From assembly GCF_007989625.1 (NCBI RefSeq), contig NZ_BJUK01000013.1, positions 1 through 64,000 on the forward strand: DNA of 64,000 nt, written 5' to 3'. Position numbers and translations under genes: made by a program. Below, in pieces: positions 22,677-30,622 of the stretch. Below the pieces are notes generated by a model that saw nothing but the letters and a program-made list of their open reading frames with translations, ran no database searches and was not told where the DNA came from. The stretch is from Bisbaumannia pacifica. GTDB lineage: Bacteria > Pseudomonadota > Gammaproteobacteria > Pseudomonadales > Halomonadaceae. How positions within the stretch are numbered: position 1 is the stretch's first letter; each line of letters begins with the position of its first letter.

Positions 22677-22691
22677 GATCCTGCCTGGATC
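22677..22691. promoter_or_regulatory. Operator-like palindrome 2 upstream of the NSS transporter
   Basis: GATCC-TGCCT-GGATC shares 12 of 13 core bases with palindrome 1. It falls between a candidate -35 TTGGCA (22669-22674) and -10 TGTCAT (22693-22698), so a bound protein would block or contact RNA polymerase. The promoter match is weak. Confidence 0.55.
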
Positions 22692-22806
22692 CTGTCATGC
22701 CCTTGGAGCGCCGTGTGACCCATGGCGCCCTGGACGTGGCAACAATAAGCACAAGCCGTTATCGCATCCGACCGATCGATAGCGACACGCACAATCAGGG
22801 TGAATC

Positions 22807-24147
22807 ATGTCCAACAAGCTACATGCGCAATGGTCCTCGCGACTGGCCTTTATCCTGGCCGCCACCGGCTCCGCCGTCGGCCTGGGCAATATCTGGAAGT
22901 TTCCTTATATGGTGGGCGAAAGCGGCGGCGCCGCCTTCGTCCTGGTGTACCTGTTATGTATCGCCCTGATTGGCCTGCCGATCCTGGTGGCCGAATGGCT
23001 GGTGGGGCGGCGTGGCCAGGAGAACCCGGCGAATGCCATGGCCGATGTGGCCGAACGGGCGGGACGCCCCCGAATCTGGTGGCTGGTGGGCGCCAGCGGC
23101 ATCATCGGTGCCTTCCTGATCCTCTCCTTCTACAGCGTGATCGGCGGCTGGTCGCTCTACTACACCCTGGGCTCGGTGACCGGCGCCTTCAGTGGCCAGG
23201 ATGCGGACGGCATCGGCGAGCTGTTCGGTAATATGCTGGCTAGCCCCGGCCTGCTGCTGGCCGGTCACTCGGTCTTCATGCTGCTGGTGATCGGTATCGT
23301 GGCGCGCGGGGTCAGCAAGGGGCTGGAGGGCGCGGTGCGCACCCTGATGCCGGCGCTGGCGCTGCTGCTGCTGGTTCTGGTGGGCTACGGTATGACCACC
23401 GGCCACTTCGGCCAGGCGGTGGCCTACCTGTTCAATCCGGACTGGAGCGCCCTGAGCGGGGATACCGTGCTGGCGGCCCTGGGCCACGCCTTCTTCACCC
23501 TGTCGCTGGGCATGGGCATCATGATGGCCTATGGCTCCTACCTGGGCGAAGAGGTGAACCTGCTCAAGACGGCGCGCACCGTGGTGATCCTCGATACGGT
23601 GATCGCCCTGGCGGCGGGCCTGGCGATCTTCCCGATCGTCTTCTCCAACGGTCTCGATCTCGATTCCGGCCCCGGCCTGATCTTCGTTACCCTGCCGCTG
23701 GCCTTCGGCAATATGGGCGGTGGCCTGATCCTCGGGTTGATGTTCTTCCTGCTGCTGACCTTCGCCGCCCTGACCTCGGCCATTTCGCTGCTGGAGCCGG
23801 TGGTTGAGTTCGTGGAGGAGCGCACCCCGCTGTCCCGGAGCCTGTCCACCCTGGTGGCCGGCGTCGGTGCCTGGGCGCTGGGCATCGCCGCCCTGCTGTC
23901 GTTCAATGTGTGGAGTGACCCGGTGCTGTTCGGCCTGGGCGTCTTCGACCTGCTCGATAAGCTGACCAGCAAGTTTATGCTGCCGCTGACCGGCCTGGGG
24001 GCGATCATCTTCGTGGGCTGGTTCCTGGAACGTCGCGGCGTCGAGCAGGAGCTGGGCCTGAGCGGTGGTATGGCCAGCCTCTGGCACCTGGTGTCACGTT
24101 ATGTGGCACCGATCGGCGTCATCGTGGTGTTCATCGCCAGCCTCTAG
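22807..24147 (+). CDS. Sodium-dependent transporter of the NSS (SNF) family
   Basis: Na+-coupled symporter of amino acids or related osmolytes in the inner membrane (LeuT/MhsT fold). The signature ATGSAVGLGNIWKFPYMVGESGG spans the unwound first helix that binds Na+ and substrate; about 11 hydrophobic segments follow, ending in a short helix typical of the 11-TM bacterial subgroup. 446 residues, with AGGGTG before the ATG. The substrate cannot be assigned. It stands alone, with paired operator-like palindromes upstream and a strong bidirectional hairpin after it. Confidence 0.93.
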   Translation: MSNKLHAQWSSRLAFILAATGSAVGLGNIWKFPYMVGESGGAAFVLVYLLCIALIGLPILVAEWLVGRRGQENPANAMADVAERAGRPRIWWLVGASGIIGAFLILSFYSVIGGWSLYYTLGSVTGAFSGQDADGIGELFGNMLASPGLLLAGHSVFMLLVIGIVARGVSKGLEGAVRTLMPALALLLLVLVGYGMTTGHFGQAVAYLFNPDWSALSGDTVLAALGHAFFTLSLGMGIMMAYGSYLGEEVNLLKTARTVVILDTVIALAAGLAIFPIVFSNGLDLDSGPGLIFVTLPLAFGNMGGGLILGLMFFLLLTFAALTSAISLLEPVVEFVEERTPLSRSLSTLVAGVGAWALGIAALLSFNVWSDPVLFGLGVFDLLDKLTSKFMLPLTGLGAIIFVGWFLERRGVEQELGLSGGMASLWHLVSRYVAPIGVIVVFIASL

Positions 24148-24179
24148 GCTCGCGACGGGACGCTGTCGCCGTTCTCCCC

Positions 24180-24205
24180 GGTAGCCCCGCCTCGGCGGGG
24201 CTACC
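24180..24205. terminator. Bidirectional terminator between the NSS gene and a small minus-strand gene
   Basis: GGTAGCCCCGCC (24180-24191) pairs perfectly with GGCGGGGCTACC (24194-24205). The T-rich tail (GCGTTCTTGTCT) is modest. Its position between convergent genes supports the call. Confidence 0.75.
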
Positions 24206-24215
24206 GCGTTCTTGT

Positions 24216-24413
24216 CTATTGCAGGGCGTCGTCGAGGTCGCTGATCTCCTTCTCGAGACGCTTGAATTCGCCATGCAGCTCGATGCCGCGACGGGCTCGC
24301 AGATGGCGCACGGCGGCGCTCTTCTGGCGTTGCTGGTGTTCGTCGTTCTCCATGCTCATGAAGATATCGAGGAGCTCGTTACGAAGCGTGGATAGCCGTT
24401 CCATATCGCGCAT
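24216..24413 (-). CDS. Small hypothetical protein, 65 residues
   Basis: I do not recognise this family. The product (MRDMERLSTLRNELLDIFMS...) is highly charged, rich in Arg, Glu, Leu and His, with no membrane segment or signal. It looks helical throughout, with a heptad-like pattern (ELLDIFMSMENDEHQQRQ and EFKRLEKEISDLDDALQ), so a small coiled-coil or adaptor is possible. ATG 24413 has AGGAG nine bases upstream, which supports expression; a TTG at 24440 is in frame further up. It converges on the NSS gene across a terminator and is divergent from hexR. Confidence 0.65.
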   Translation of the reverse strand: MRDMERLSTLRNELLDIFMSMENDEHQQRQKSAAVRHLRARRGIELHGEFKRLEKEISDLDDALQ

Positions 24414-24536
24414 GAGTCGGTTCTCCTGCAGAGGACGCAAGCAACAAAAGTGTCGACACTGCTTCTCTTACTATAACCTACTTGACAATTTGATGACCCA
24501 GGCAGGCCGTTGATGTCAAGCGCCGCCATCCCGGTG

Positions 24537-24566
24537 CTGACAGCTCGGCCTCGAGCTGGGCATACT
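24537..24566 (+). promoter_or_regulatory. Candidate hexR promoter
   Basis: CTGACA (24537-24542) and CATACT (24561-24566) are 18 bases apart, 53 bases before the hexR start. A TTGACA at 24482-24487 has no matching -10. Confidence 0.45.
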
Positions 24567-24619
24567 GAAGGCGCGCCCGTCGGGCCCCGAGACGATAACG
24601 AAAGAACGAGGAGCGAAAC

Positions 24620-25486
24620 GTGAGCCGCGCCCTATTCGATGAACTCAGAGGTCGCATGGAGCACTTTCGTCGCTCCGAGCAGAAAGTGGCCCGCTTTGTG
24701 CTGCGCAATCCCGAGGAAGTGATTCATATGCGAATCGTCGACCTGGCGACCGAGGCCAAGGTCAGCGAACCCACCGTGGTGCGTTTCTGCCGCGCCCTGG
24801 GCTGCAACGGCTTCCAGGACTTCAAGCTCAAGCTGGCCCAGATGCTGGCCACCGGCAGCCAGTTCGCCCAGTTCTCCATGAACGACAGCGATAGCGTCGC
24901 CGAATTTTCCCACAACATCTTCGACTCCACCGTGGGCACCCTGCTCTCGGTGCGCGACCGCCTCGATATCGAGGCCCTCAACCAGGCCATCAACGCCCTG
25001 GCCATGGCCAACCGGGTGGAGTTCTATGGTTTCGGCGCCTCGGGGGCGGTGGCCTTCGATGCCCAGCACAAGTTCTTCCGCCTGCAGATCTCGACCTCGG
25101 CCTACACCGATCCGCATATGCAGAACATGTCGGCGGTGACCCTGGGCAAGGGCGACGTGGTGGTGGCCATCTCCCAGACCGGCCGCACCCGTGCCCTGGT
25201 GGCCAGCGTGCGTCTGGCCCGCGAGGCCGGCGCCACCGTGATCGGCTTGTGCCCCAGTGGCTCGCCGCTGGCCGAGGAGGTGAGCCTGCCGCTCTATATC
25301 GATGTCCACGAGGACACCGAGATCTATACCCCCATGAGCTCGCGGATCGCCCATCTGGTGCTGGTCGACGTGCTGGCGGTGGGGGTGGCCAAGACCCGCG
25401 GCCCCCGGCTCGCCGAACAGCTCAAGTCGGTGAAGAAGAGCCTGGTGCCGCTGCGCTATCCGGAAGACGACGAACCGGGCGCCTAA
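24620..25486 (+). CDS. hexR: RpiR-family regulator, HexR-like
   Basis: Transcription factor that in Pseudomonas and relatives represses Entner-Doudoroff genes (zwf, edd, gap) and releases DNA on binding KDPG. The 288-residue protein has an N-terminal RpiR helix-turn-helix (MRIVDLATEAKVSEPTVVRFCRALGCNGFQDFKLKLAQ) and a C-terminal SIS sugar-phosphate domain (about 125-265, with YGFGASGAVAFDAQHKFFR and ISQTGRTRALV). It starts at GTG 24620 behind GAGGAG. No zwf or edd gene is adjacent here, so the specific name rests on overall sequence pattern. Confidence 0.82.
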   Translation: MSRALFDELRGRMEHFRRSEQKVARFVLRNPEEVIHMRIVDLATEAKVSEPTVVRFCRALGCNGFQDFKLKLAQMLATGSQFAQFSMNDSDSVAEFSHNIFDSTVGTLLSVRDRLDIEALNQAINALAMANRVEFYGFGASGAVAFDAQHKFFRLQISTSAYTDPHMQNMSAVTLGKGDVVVAISQTGRTRALVASVRLAREAGATVIGLCPSGSPLAEEVSLPLYIDVHEDTEIYTPMSSRIAHLVLVDVLAVGVAKTRGPRLAEQLKSVKKSLVPLRYPEDDEPGA

Positions 25487-25564
25487 AGCCGCGAGTGCCC
25501 AGCTTCCATCCGGGGCTTATGCTAAGCTGGTCGCCCATTTTTCGACCAGCAAGTGCCTGCCCCT

Positions 25565-27772
25565 ATGGACGACGTCACGGCGATTCTCGACCACCTCAAC
25601 CCCGCCCAGCGCGAGGCCGTCAGCGCCCCCCAGGGCAATATGCTGGTGCTGGCCGGGGCCGGTTCCGGCAAGACCCGGGTGCTGGTGCATCGCATCGCCT
25701 GGCTGCTGCAGACCGAGGGGCTCTCCCCCTACGCCATCCTGGCGGTGACCTTCACCAACAAGGCGGCCCGGGAGATGCGCACCCGCCTGGAGGCCCTGCT
25801 GGGCCTGTCGCTGCGCCATATGTGGGTGGGCACCTTTCACTCCATCGCCCATCGCCTGCTGCGTACCCACTGGCAGGACGCCCGCCTGCCCCAGCACTTC
25901 CAGATCATAGACAGCGATGACCAGCTTCGCCTGATCAAGCGCCTGCTCAAGGATCACCGGATCGACGACGAGCGCTTCCCGCCCCGCCAGGTGCAGTACT
26001 TTATCTCCGGTTGCAAGGAGGAAGGGTTGCGGCCCCATCAGGTGGATGCCCATGGCGACGCCTACATGAGCCAGATGGTGGAGCTCTACGAGCGCTATCA
26101 GCTGACCTGCGAGCGGGGCGGCCTGGTGGACTTCGGCGAGCTGCTGCTGCGCAGCCTGGAGCTGTTGCGCGATACCCCGGCGCTGCTGGCCCACTACCAG
26201 GCGCGCTTCGCTCATGTGCTGGTGGACGAGTTCCAGGACACCAATACCCTGCAGTACGCCTGGCTCAAGCTGCTCAGCGGCCAGCGCACGCCGATGACGG
26301 TGGTGGGCGACGACGACCAGTCGATCTACGGCTGGCGCGGCGCCCGGGTCGAGAATATCCGCCGCTTCGAGACCGAGTTCACCGACACCAAGACGGTGCG
26401 CCTGGAGCAGAACTATCGCTCCACCAGCGCCATCCTGGATGCCGCCAATGCGCTGATCAGCAACAACAGCGGGCGCATGGGCAAGGAGCTGTGGACCGAC
26501 GGCGCCGAGGGCGAGCCGATCTCCGTCTACGCCGGCTTCAATGACCTGGACGAGGCGCGTTTCATCGTCGACACCATCAAGGAGAAGGTGGACGAGGGCA
26601 TCAATCGCCGCGATATCGCCATCCTCTACCGCTCCAATGCCCAGTCTCGGGTGCTGGAGGAGGCGTTGATCCGCCAGGGCATGCCTTACCGCATCTATGG
26701 CGGCCACCGCTTCTACGAGCGCCTGGAGATCAAGAACGCCCTGGCTTATCTGCGCCTGCTGCTCAACCGCGATGACGACGCCTCCCTCGAGCGAGTCATC
26801 AATGTGCCGGCAAGGGGCATCGGCACCCGTACCGTGGAGGTGATCCGCGAGCGGGCCCGGGAGGACAATATCTCCCTGTGGCAGGCGCTTCACGACTGTC
26901 TGGCGCAGGGCCGGCTCAAGGGGCGTGCCGCCAAGGCGGTGGAGGCCTTCGCCGAGCTGGTCGAGCGCCTCGATCACGACACCGCGGCGCTGATGCTCCA
27001 CGAGATCGTCGATCATGTGGTGAGCCAGTCGGGGCTGCTGGAGCATCACCGCAACGAGAAGGGCGAGAAGGGCCAGGCCCGGGTCGAGAACCTGGAGGAG
27101 CTGGTCACCGCCGCCCGCGCCTTTACCCAGGCCACGCCCCTGGCCGAAGTGGAGGTGGGCGAGGGCGCCGCGGCCCTGGAGCCCTTTCTGGCCGAGGCGG
27201 CCCTGGATGCCGGCGACCACGAGGCGGACGAGTTCGAGGATTGCGTGCAGCTGATGACCCTGCACTCCGCCAAGGGGCTGGAGTTCCCGGTGGTCTTCGT
27301 CGCCGGGGTCGAGGAGGGGCTCTTCCCCCACAAGATGTCCTTGGAGGAGCCGGGACGCCTGGAGGAGGAGCGGCGCCTCTGCTACGTGGGCCTGACCCGA
27401 GCCATGCACAAGCTCTACCTCACCTATGCGGAGCTGCGCCGCCTGCACGGCAAGGAGACCTTCCAGCGCCCCTCCCGTTTCCTGCGCGAGCTGCCCGAGG
27501 CGCTACTGGAGGAGGTGCGCCTGCGCGGCCAGATCTCGCGGCCGGTCACCGCCGGCCGGGCCATGCCCGCGGCGGCCCGCCAGGAGGGCGTCAACGGCGG
27601 CGATGCGCTGCCCAGCCTCTCCCTGGGGCAAAGGGTCAGACATCCGCTGTTCGGCGAGGGGGTGATCATCAACGCCGAGGGCGAGGGGCAGCGGGCCCGG
27701 GTGCAGGTGAGCTTCGAGGGCGAGGGCGACAAGTGGCTGGTGCTGGGCTTCGCCAAGCTAACGCCGCTATAA
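25565..27772 (+). CDS. uvrD: DNA helicase II UvrD
   Basis: 3'-5' superfamily 1 helicase of nucleotide-excision and mismatch repair. ATG 25565 (MDDVTAILDHLNPAQREAV) matches the family start; a GTG four codons earlier is also in frame. Visible motifs: I LAGAGSGKTRVL, Ia VTFTNKAAREM, II HVLVDEFQDTN, III VVGDDDQSIYGWRGA, IV LEQNYRST, V TLHSAKGLEFPVVF and VI EERRLCYVGLTRA. 735 residues with the C-terminal Tudor-like RVRHPLFGEGVI segment. A related but distinct helicase, rep, begins at the right edge of the window. Confidence 0.97.
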   Translation: MDDVTAILDHLNPAQREAVSAPQGNMLVLAGAGSGKTRVLVHRIAWLLQTEGLSPYAILAVTFTNKAAREMRTRLEALLGLSLRHMWVGTFHSIAHRLLRTHWQDARLPQHFQIIDSDDQLRLIKRLLKDHRIDDERFPPRQVQYFISGCKEEGLRPHQVDAHGDAYMSQMVELYERYQLTCERGGLVDFGELLLRSLELLRDTPALLAHYQARFAHVLVDEFQDTNTLQYAWLKLLSGQRTPMTVVGDDDQSIYGWRGARVENIRRFETEFTDTKTVRLEQNYRSTSAILDAANALISNNSGRMGKELWTDGAEGEPISVYAGFNDLDEARFIVDTIKEKVDEGINRRDIAILYRSNAQSRVLEEALIRQGMPYRIYGGHRFYERLEIKNALAYLRLLLNRDDDASLERVINVPARGIGTRTVEVIRERAREDNISLWQALHDCLAQGRLKGRAAKAVEAFAELVERLDHDTAALMLHEIVDHVVSQSGLLEHHRNEKGEKGQARVENLEELVTAARAFTQATPLAEVEVGEGAAALEPFLAEAALDAGDHEADEFEDCVQLMTLHSAKGLEFPVVFVAGVEEGLFPHKMSLEEPGRLEEERRLCYVGLTRAMHKLYLTYAELRRLHGKETFQRPSRFLRELPEALLEEVRLRGQISRPVTAGRAMPAAARQEGVNGGDALPSLSLGQRVRHPLFGEGVIINAEGEGQRARVQVSFEGEGDKWLVLGFAKLTPL

Positions 27773-27779
27773 ATGCTGC

Positions 27780-27795
27780 TTGACGCTAACGTCAA
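27780..27795. promoter_or_regulatory. Palindrome upstream of the TRAP binding-protein gene
   Basis: TTGACG-CTAA-CGTCAA is a perfect 6-bp inverted repeat eight bases after the uvrD stop and 121 bases before the dctP-like gene. It is operator-like; no clear -10 at the right spacing was found. Confidence 0.4.
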
Positions 27796-27916
27796 TGGCG
27801 TTGGCGGTGGAACTTGCCGAATATATGCGCGCTAAGCATACTGCGTGACGGACACTTTTCCGCCGGGCACGCCCCGCGGCGGAAAAACAATAACGCTCAA
27901 TGGAGTCATGCCCGTC

Positions 27917-29005
27917 ATGCAACGACGTCAATTCCTCGGCGCCCTGGGCGCCGGCGCCGCGGGAGCCGTGGCCGCCCCCTTCGTCTCCACCGCCAGCGCC
28001 CAGGAGACCATCACCTGGCGCATGGTCACCTCCTGGCCGAAGAACTTCCCGGCCCTGGGCACCGGCGCCAACGACTTCGCCCAGCGCATCGAGACGCTCT
28101 CCGGGGGGCGCATGCGGGTCGAGGTCTATGGGGCCGGCGAGCTGGTCCCGGCCCTGGAGGTCTTCGATGCGGTGGCCGCCGGCACCGCCGAGATGGGCCA
28201 CTCCGCCGCCTACTACTGGCGGGGCAAGGTCGCCGCTTCCCAGTTCTTCACCGCCGTGCCCTTCGGCATGAATACCACCGAGACCAATGCCTGGCTCTAC
28301 CATGGCGGCGGCCAGGAGCTGTGGGACGAGATCTACGCCCAGCACAACCTCAAGCCCTTCGCGGTGGGCAATACCGGTACCCAGATGGCCGGCTGGTTCA
28401 AGCGGGAGATCAACTCCCTGGAGGACATGCGCGGCCTGCGTATCCGCCTGCCGGGACTGGCCGGCGAGGCCATGAACGGCATCGGCGCCACCGCCGTCAA
28501 TATGCCGGGCTCGGAGATCTTCACCTCCATGCAGACCGGGGTGCTGGACGCCGCCGACTGGGTGGGCCCCTATAACGACATGGCCTTCGGCCTCTATCAG
28601 GTGGCCGATTACTACTACACCTCGGTGTGGAACGAGCCCAGCGCGGTGCTCGAGGGCACCATCAACCTGGATGCCTGGAACGCCCTGCCCGACGACCTCA
28701 AGGCGGTGGTGGTGGAGGCGGCGCGCTCCGCCAACCTGGCGATGATCGATGAGTTCACCTTCCGCAATGCCCAGGCCCTGCAGACCCTGGTGGACGAGCA
28801 TGGGGTGCAGCTGCGCACCTTCCCGGACGAGGTGATGGCGGCGCTCCACGAGTCGTCACGTGAAGTACTGGCGCGGCAGGCGGAGTCCGACCCCGAGTCG
28901 GCGCGGGTCTACGAGTCCTATCAGGCCTTCCAGCGCCTGGTGCGGGGCTTTACCGACGTGGGGGAATTCGCCTACCTGAAAAGCCGCGATGCGGTAACGT
29001 CCTGA
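27917..29005 (+). CDS. TRAP transporter substrate-binding protein (DctP family, TakP-like), Tat-exported
   Basis: Periplasmic binding protein for a carboxylate-type substrate. The N-terminus MQRRQFLGALGAGAAGAVAAPF is a twin-arginine (Tat) signal with likely cleavage after STASAQ. The body (TWRMVTSWPKNFPALGTGANDFAQRIETLSGGRMRVEVYGAGELVPALEVFDAV) and the FTSMQTGVLDAADWVGPYND segment fit the alpha-keto-acid-binding subgroup. 362 residues. I choose ATG 27917; ATG 27908 is in frame with GGAG too close to it. No dctQ/dctM membrane genes are in the window, so it must work with components encoded elsewhere. Confidence 0.88.
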   Translation: MQRRQFLGALGAGAAGAVAAPFVSTASAQETITWRMVTSWPKNFPALGTGANDFAQRIETLSGGRMRVEVYGAGELVPALEVFDAVAAGTAEMGHSAAYYWRGKVAASQFFTAVPFGMNTTETNAWLYHGGGQELWDEIYAQHNLKPFAVGNTGTQMAGWFKREINSLEDMRGLRIRLPGLAGEAMNGIGATAVNMPGSEIFTSMQTGVLDAADWVGPYNDMAFGLYQVADYYYTSVWNEPSAVLEGTINLDAWNALPDDLKAVVVEAARSANLAMIDEFTFRNAQALQTLVDEHGVQLRTFPDEVMAALHESSREVLARQAESDPESARVYESYQAFQRLVRGFTDVGEFAYLKSRDAVTS

Positions 29006-29040
29006 ATCAGTGGTGGCGCCAGGGGGATGTCACCATTAGA

Positions 29041-29070
29041 GCCACTGGGCGCCTGCGGGTGCCCAGTGGC
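29041..29070. terminator. Bidirectional terminator between convergent genes
   Basis: GCCACTGGGC (29041-29050) pairs perfectly with GCCCAGTGGC (29061-29070) around a ten-base loop, exactly between the stops of the TRAP gene (+) and the thioesterase gene (-). Confidence 0.75.
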
Positions 29071-29073
29071 GTC

Positions 29074-29478
29074 TTAGGCCTCGGGGACGGCGCGAATCCG
29101 CCCGTTCTCGTCCAGGGCCACCATCACGAAGCGCGCCTCGGTGACCTTGTGCAGCTCGTCCGGATCGCGCTCCTGGGGCGGACGGCTCCAGACCTCGACG
29201 TCGATCTTGATGGAACTGCGGCCGATCTCCCGCACCTCGGTGAAGATATTGACCACCGAACCGATCCGCACCGGGCACAGGAAATCCATGGCCTCGATGG
29301 CCACGGTGGCGGTGCGGCCATGCGCCACCCGACCGGCGGCCAGTTCGGCGGCCTGATCCATATGGCTGACCAGCCAGCCACCGGGAATATCGCCATAGAG
29401 GTTGGTATCCTGGCGCGAGGCCAGCAGCTTGAGGGTCAACTGCCCCTGGGGGGCGGGGATATCATCGAGATCGGTCAT
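29074..29478 (-). CDS. Acyl-CoA thioesterase, YciA-like hotdog protein
   Basis: Hydrolyses acyl-CoA to free acid and CoA; probably cytoplasmic. The 134-residue hotdog-fold protein contains the family pattern LKLLASRQDTNLYGDIPGGWLVSHMDQAAELAAGRVAHGRTATVAIEAMDFLCPVRIGSVV. ATG 29478 gives a normal-length product; an ATG at 29526 would add 16 residues of low conservation, and neither has a strong ribosome site. Divergent from pstS; the 115-base gap between them has a small inverted repeat, ACAGGC (29519-29524) with GCCTGT (29534-29539). Confidence 0.88.
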   Translation of the reverse strand: MTDLDDIPAPQGQLTLKLLASRQDTNLYGDIPGGWLVSHMDQAAELAAGRVAHGRTATVAIEAMDFLCPVRIGSVVNIFTEVREIGRSSIKIDVEVWSRPPQERDPDELHKVTEARFVMVALDENGRIRAVPEA

Positions 29479-29593
29479 GGGGCGGGCATCGCTGCAATTG
29501 TTGTTCGAGAATGACGAAACAGGCATCTTAAACGCCTGTCCGCCCCTTAACCACCATCCGTGACAGGGCGTCGCGGCGTTCAGGAACCTTGCC

Positions 29594-30541
29594 ATGCCAC
29601 TCCCTCGACGACGGCTTCGCCACCTGCCATGGGTCGCCCTGCTGCTGATCGGCTTGATCGGCGGGCCGCTGCAGGCCGCCCCGCCCATCGCCGGCACCCT
29701 CCACTCCACCGGCTCCGAGACCCTGGCCAGCCTGATGCTGCGCTGGGGCGAGGCCCTGGAGGCGCGACACCCCGGGGTGCGCCTGCAGTTGCAGGCCAGT
29801 GGCTCCTCGACGGCGCCGCCGGCGCTGGTGGCGGGCAGTACCCGCCTGGGGCCCATGTCGCGGCCCATGTCGGAGTCGGAGCGAGCGGCCTTCGAGGCGG
29901 CCCACGGCTATGCGCCCCTGGCCGTGCCGGTGGCCCTGGATGCCCTGGCGTTCTTCGTGCATCGCGACAATCCCGTCGCGGCCCTGAGCCTGGCACAGTT
30001 GGATGCCATCTTCTCCGACACCCGGCGCTGCGGGGCCGCCGCCCCCCTGGAGCGCTGGGACGCGCTGCGCCCGACGCTGTCGGGTGACATCAGTCGCTAT
30101 GGCCGCAACAGCGCCTCCGGCAGCCATGGGGTGGTGCGCCGCCTGGCCCTGTGCGGCGGCGACTTCCGCCTCGACGTGGGAGAACTCATGGGATCGGCGG
30201 CGGTGGTGGCGGCGGTCGGCAGCGATCCCCGGGGCATCGGCTACGCCGGCCTGGGTTACCTGAGATCCGGGGTGCGGGCCCTGGGCCTGGTGGGAGAGGA
30301 CGGCACGGTGGTCCGTCCCACCGCCGAGGCCGCCCTGGCCGGTGACTATCCCCTGACGCGCCCCCTCTACCTCTACCTCAATCTGGTCCCCGGCGAGCCC
30401 TGGCCGCCCCTGGAACGGGCCTTCGTCGAGTTGGTGCTCTCCGCCGAGGGGCAGGCCATCGTCGAGGAGCTGGGGTTCGTGGCCCTGCCGCCGCCACGCC
30501 TGGCGGCGATTCGCCGGGAGATCGGCCTGGCGCCGCCCTGA
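29594..30541 (+). CDS. pstS: Phosphate ABC transporter substrate-binding protein (PstS-like)
   Basis: Secreted phosphate-binding protein of the high-affinity Pst importer. A Sec signal peptide (LRHLPWVALLLIGLIGGPLQA) precedes a mature domain with the phosphate-loop patterns HSTGSETLASLMLRWGE and QASGSSTAPPALVAGSTRLGPMSRPM, and GRNSASGSHGVVRR. 315 residues. AGGA lies eight bases before the ATG. It is 81 bases upstream of pstC, and the PHO box lies in that gap, after pstS, so pstS itself may have a different promoter. Confidence 0.88.
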   Translation: MPLPRRRLRHLPWVALLLIGLIGGPLQAAPPIAGTLHSTGSETLASLMLRWGEALEARHPGVRLQLQASGSSTAPPALVAGSTRLGPMSRPMSESERAAFEAAHGYAPLAVPVALDALAFFVHRDNPVAALSLAQLDAIFSDTRRCGAAAPLERWDALRPTLSGDISRYGRNSASGSHGVVRRLALCGGDFRLDVGELMGSAAVVAAVGSDPRGIGYAGLGYLRSGVRALGLVGEDGTVVRPTAEAALAGDYPLTRPLYLYLNLVPGEPWPPLERAFVELVLSAEGQAIVEELGFVALPPPRLAAIRREIGLAPP

Positions 30542-30544
30542 TCG

Positions 30545-30578
30545 CTGTCATCGTTTTGTCATCATCCTGACCTAGAGT
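30545..30578 (+). promoter_or_regulatory. PHO box and promoter of pstCAB-phoU
   Basis: CTGTCAT-CGTT-TTGTCAT (30545-30562) is a near-perfect PhoB site, with a third imperfect repeat CTGACCT at 30567-30573 keeping the 11-base period. A -10-like TAGAGT (30573-30578) follows where PhoB-activated promoters have it. pstC starts at 30623. Confidence 0.85.
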
Positions 30579-30622
30579 CACGCTACCTCCATGCCACTCT
30601 TCGCTTCCCATGGGCCCCGGCC

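Noticed and set aside
28850-28865. Second parS-like CACGTG site in the TRAP binding-protein gene
   Set aside because: About 10 of 16 matches, explained by coding sequence.
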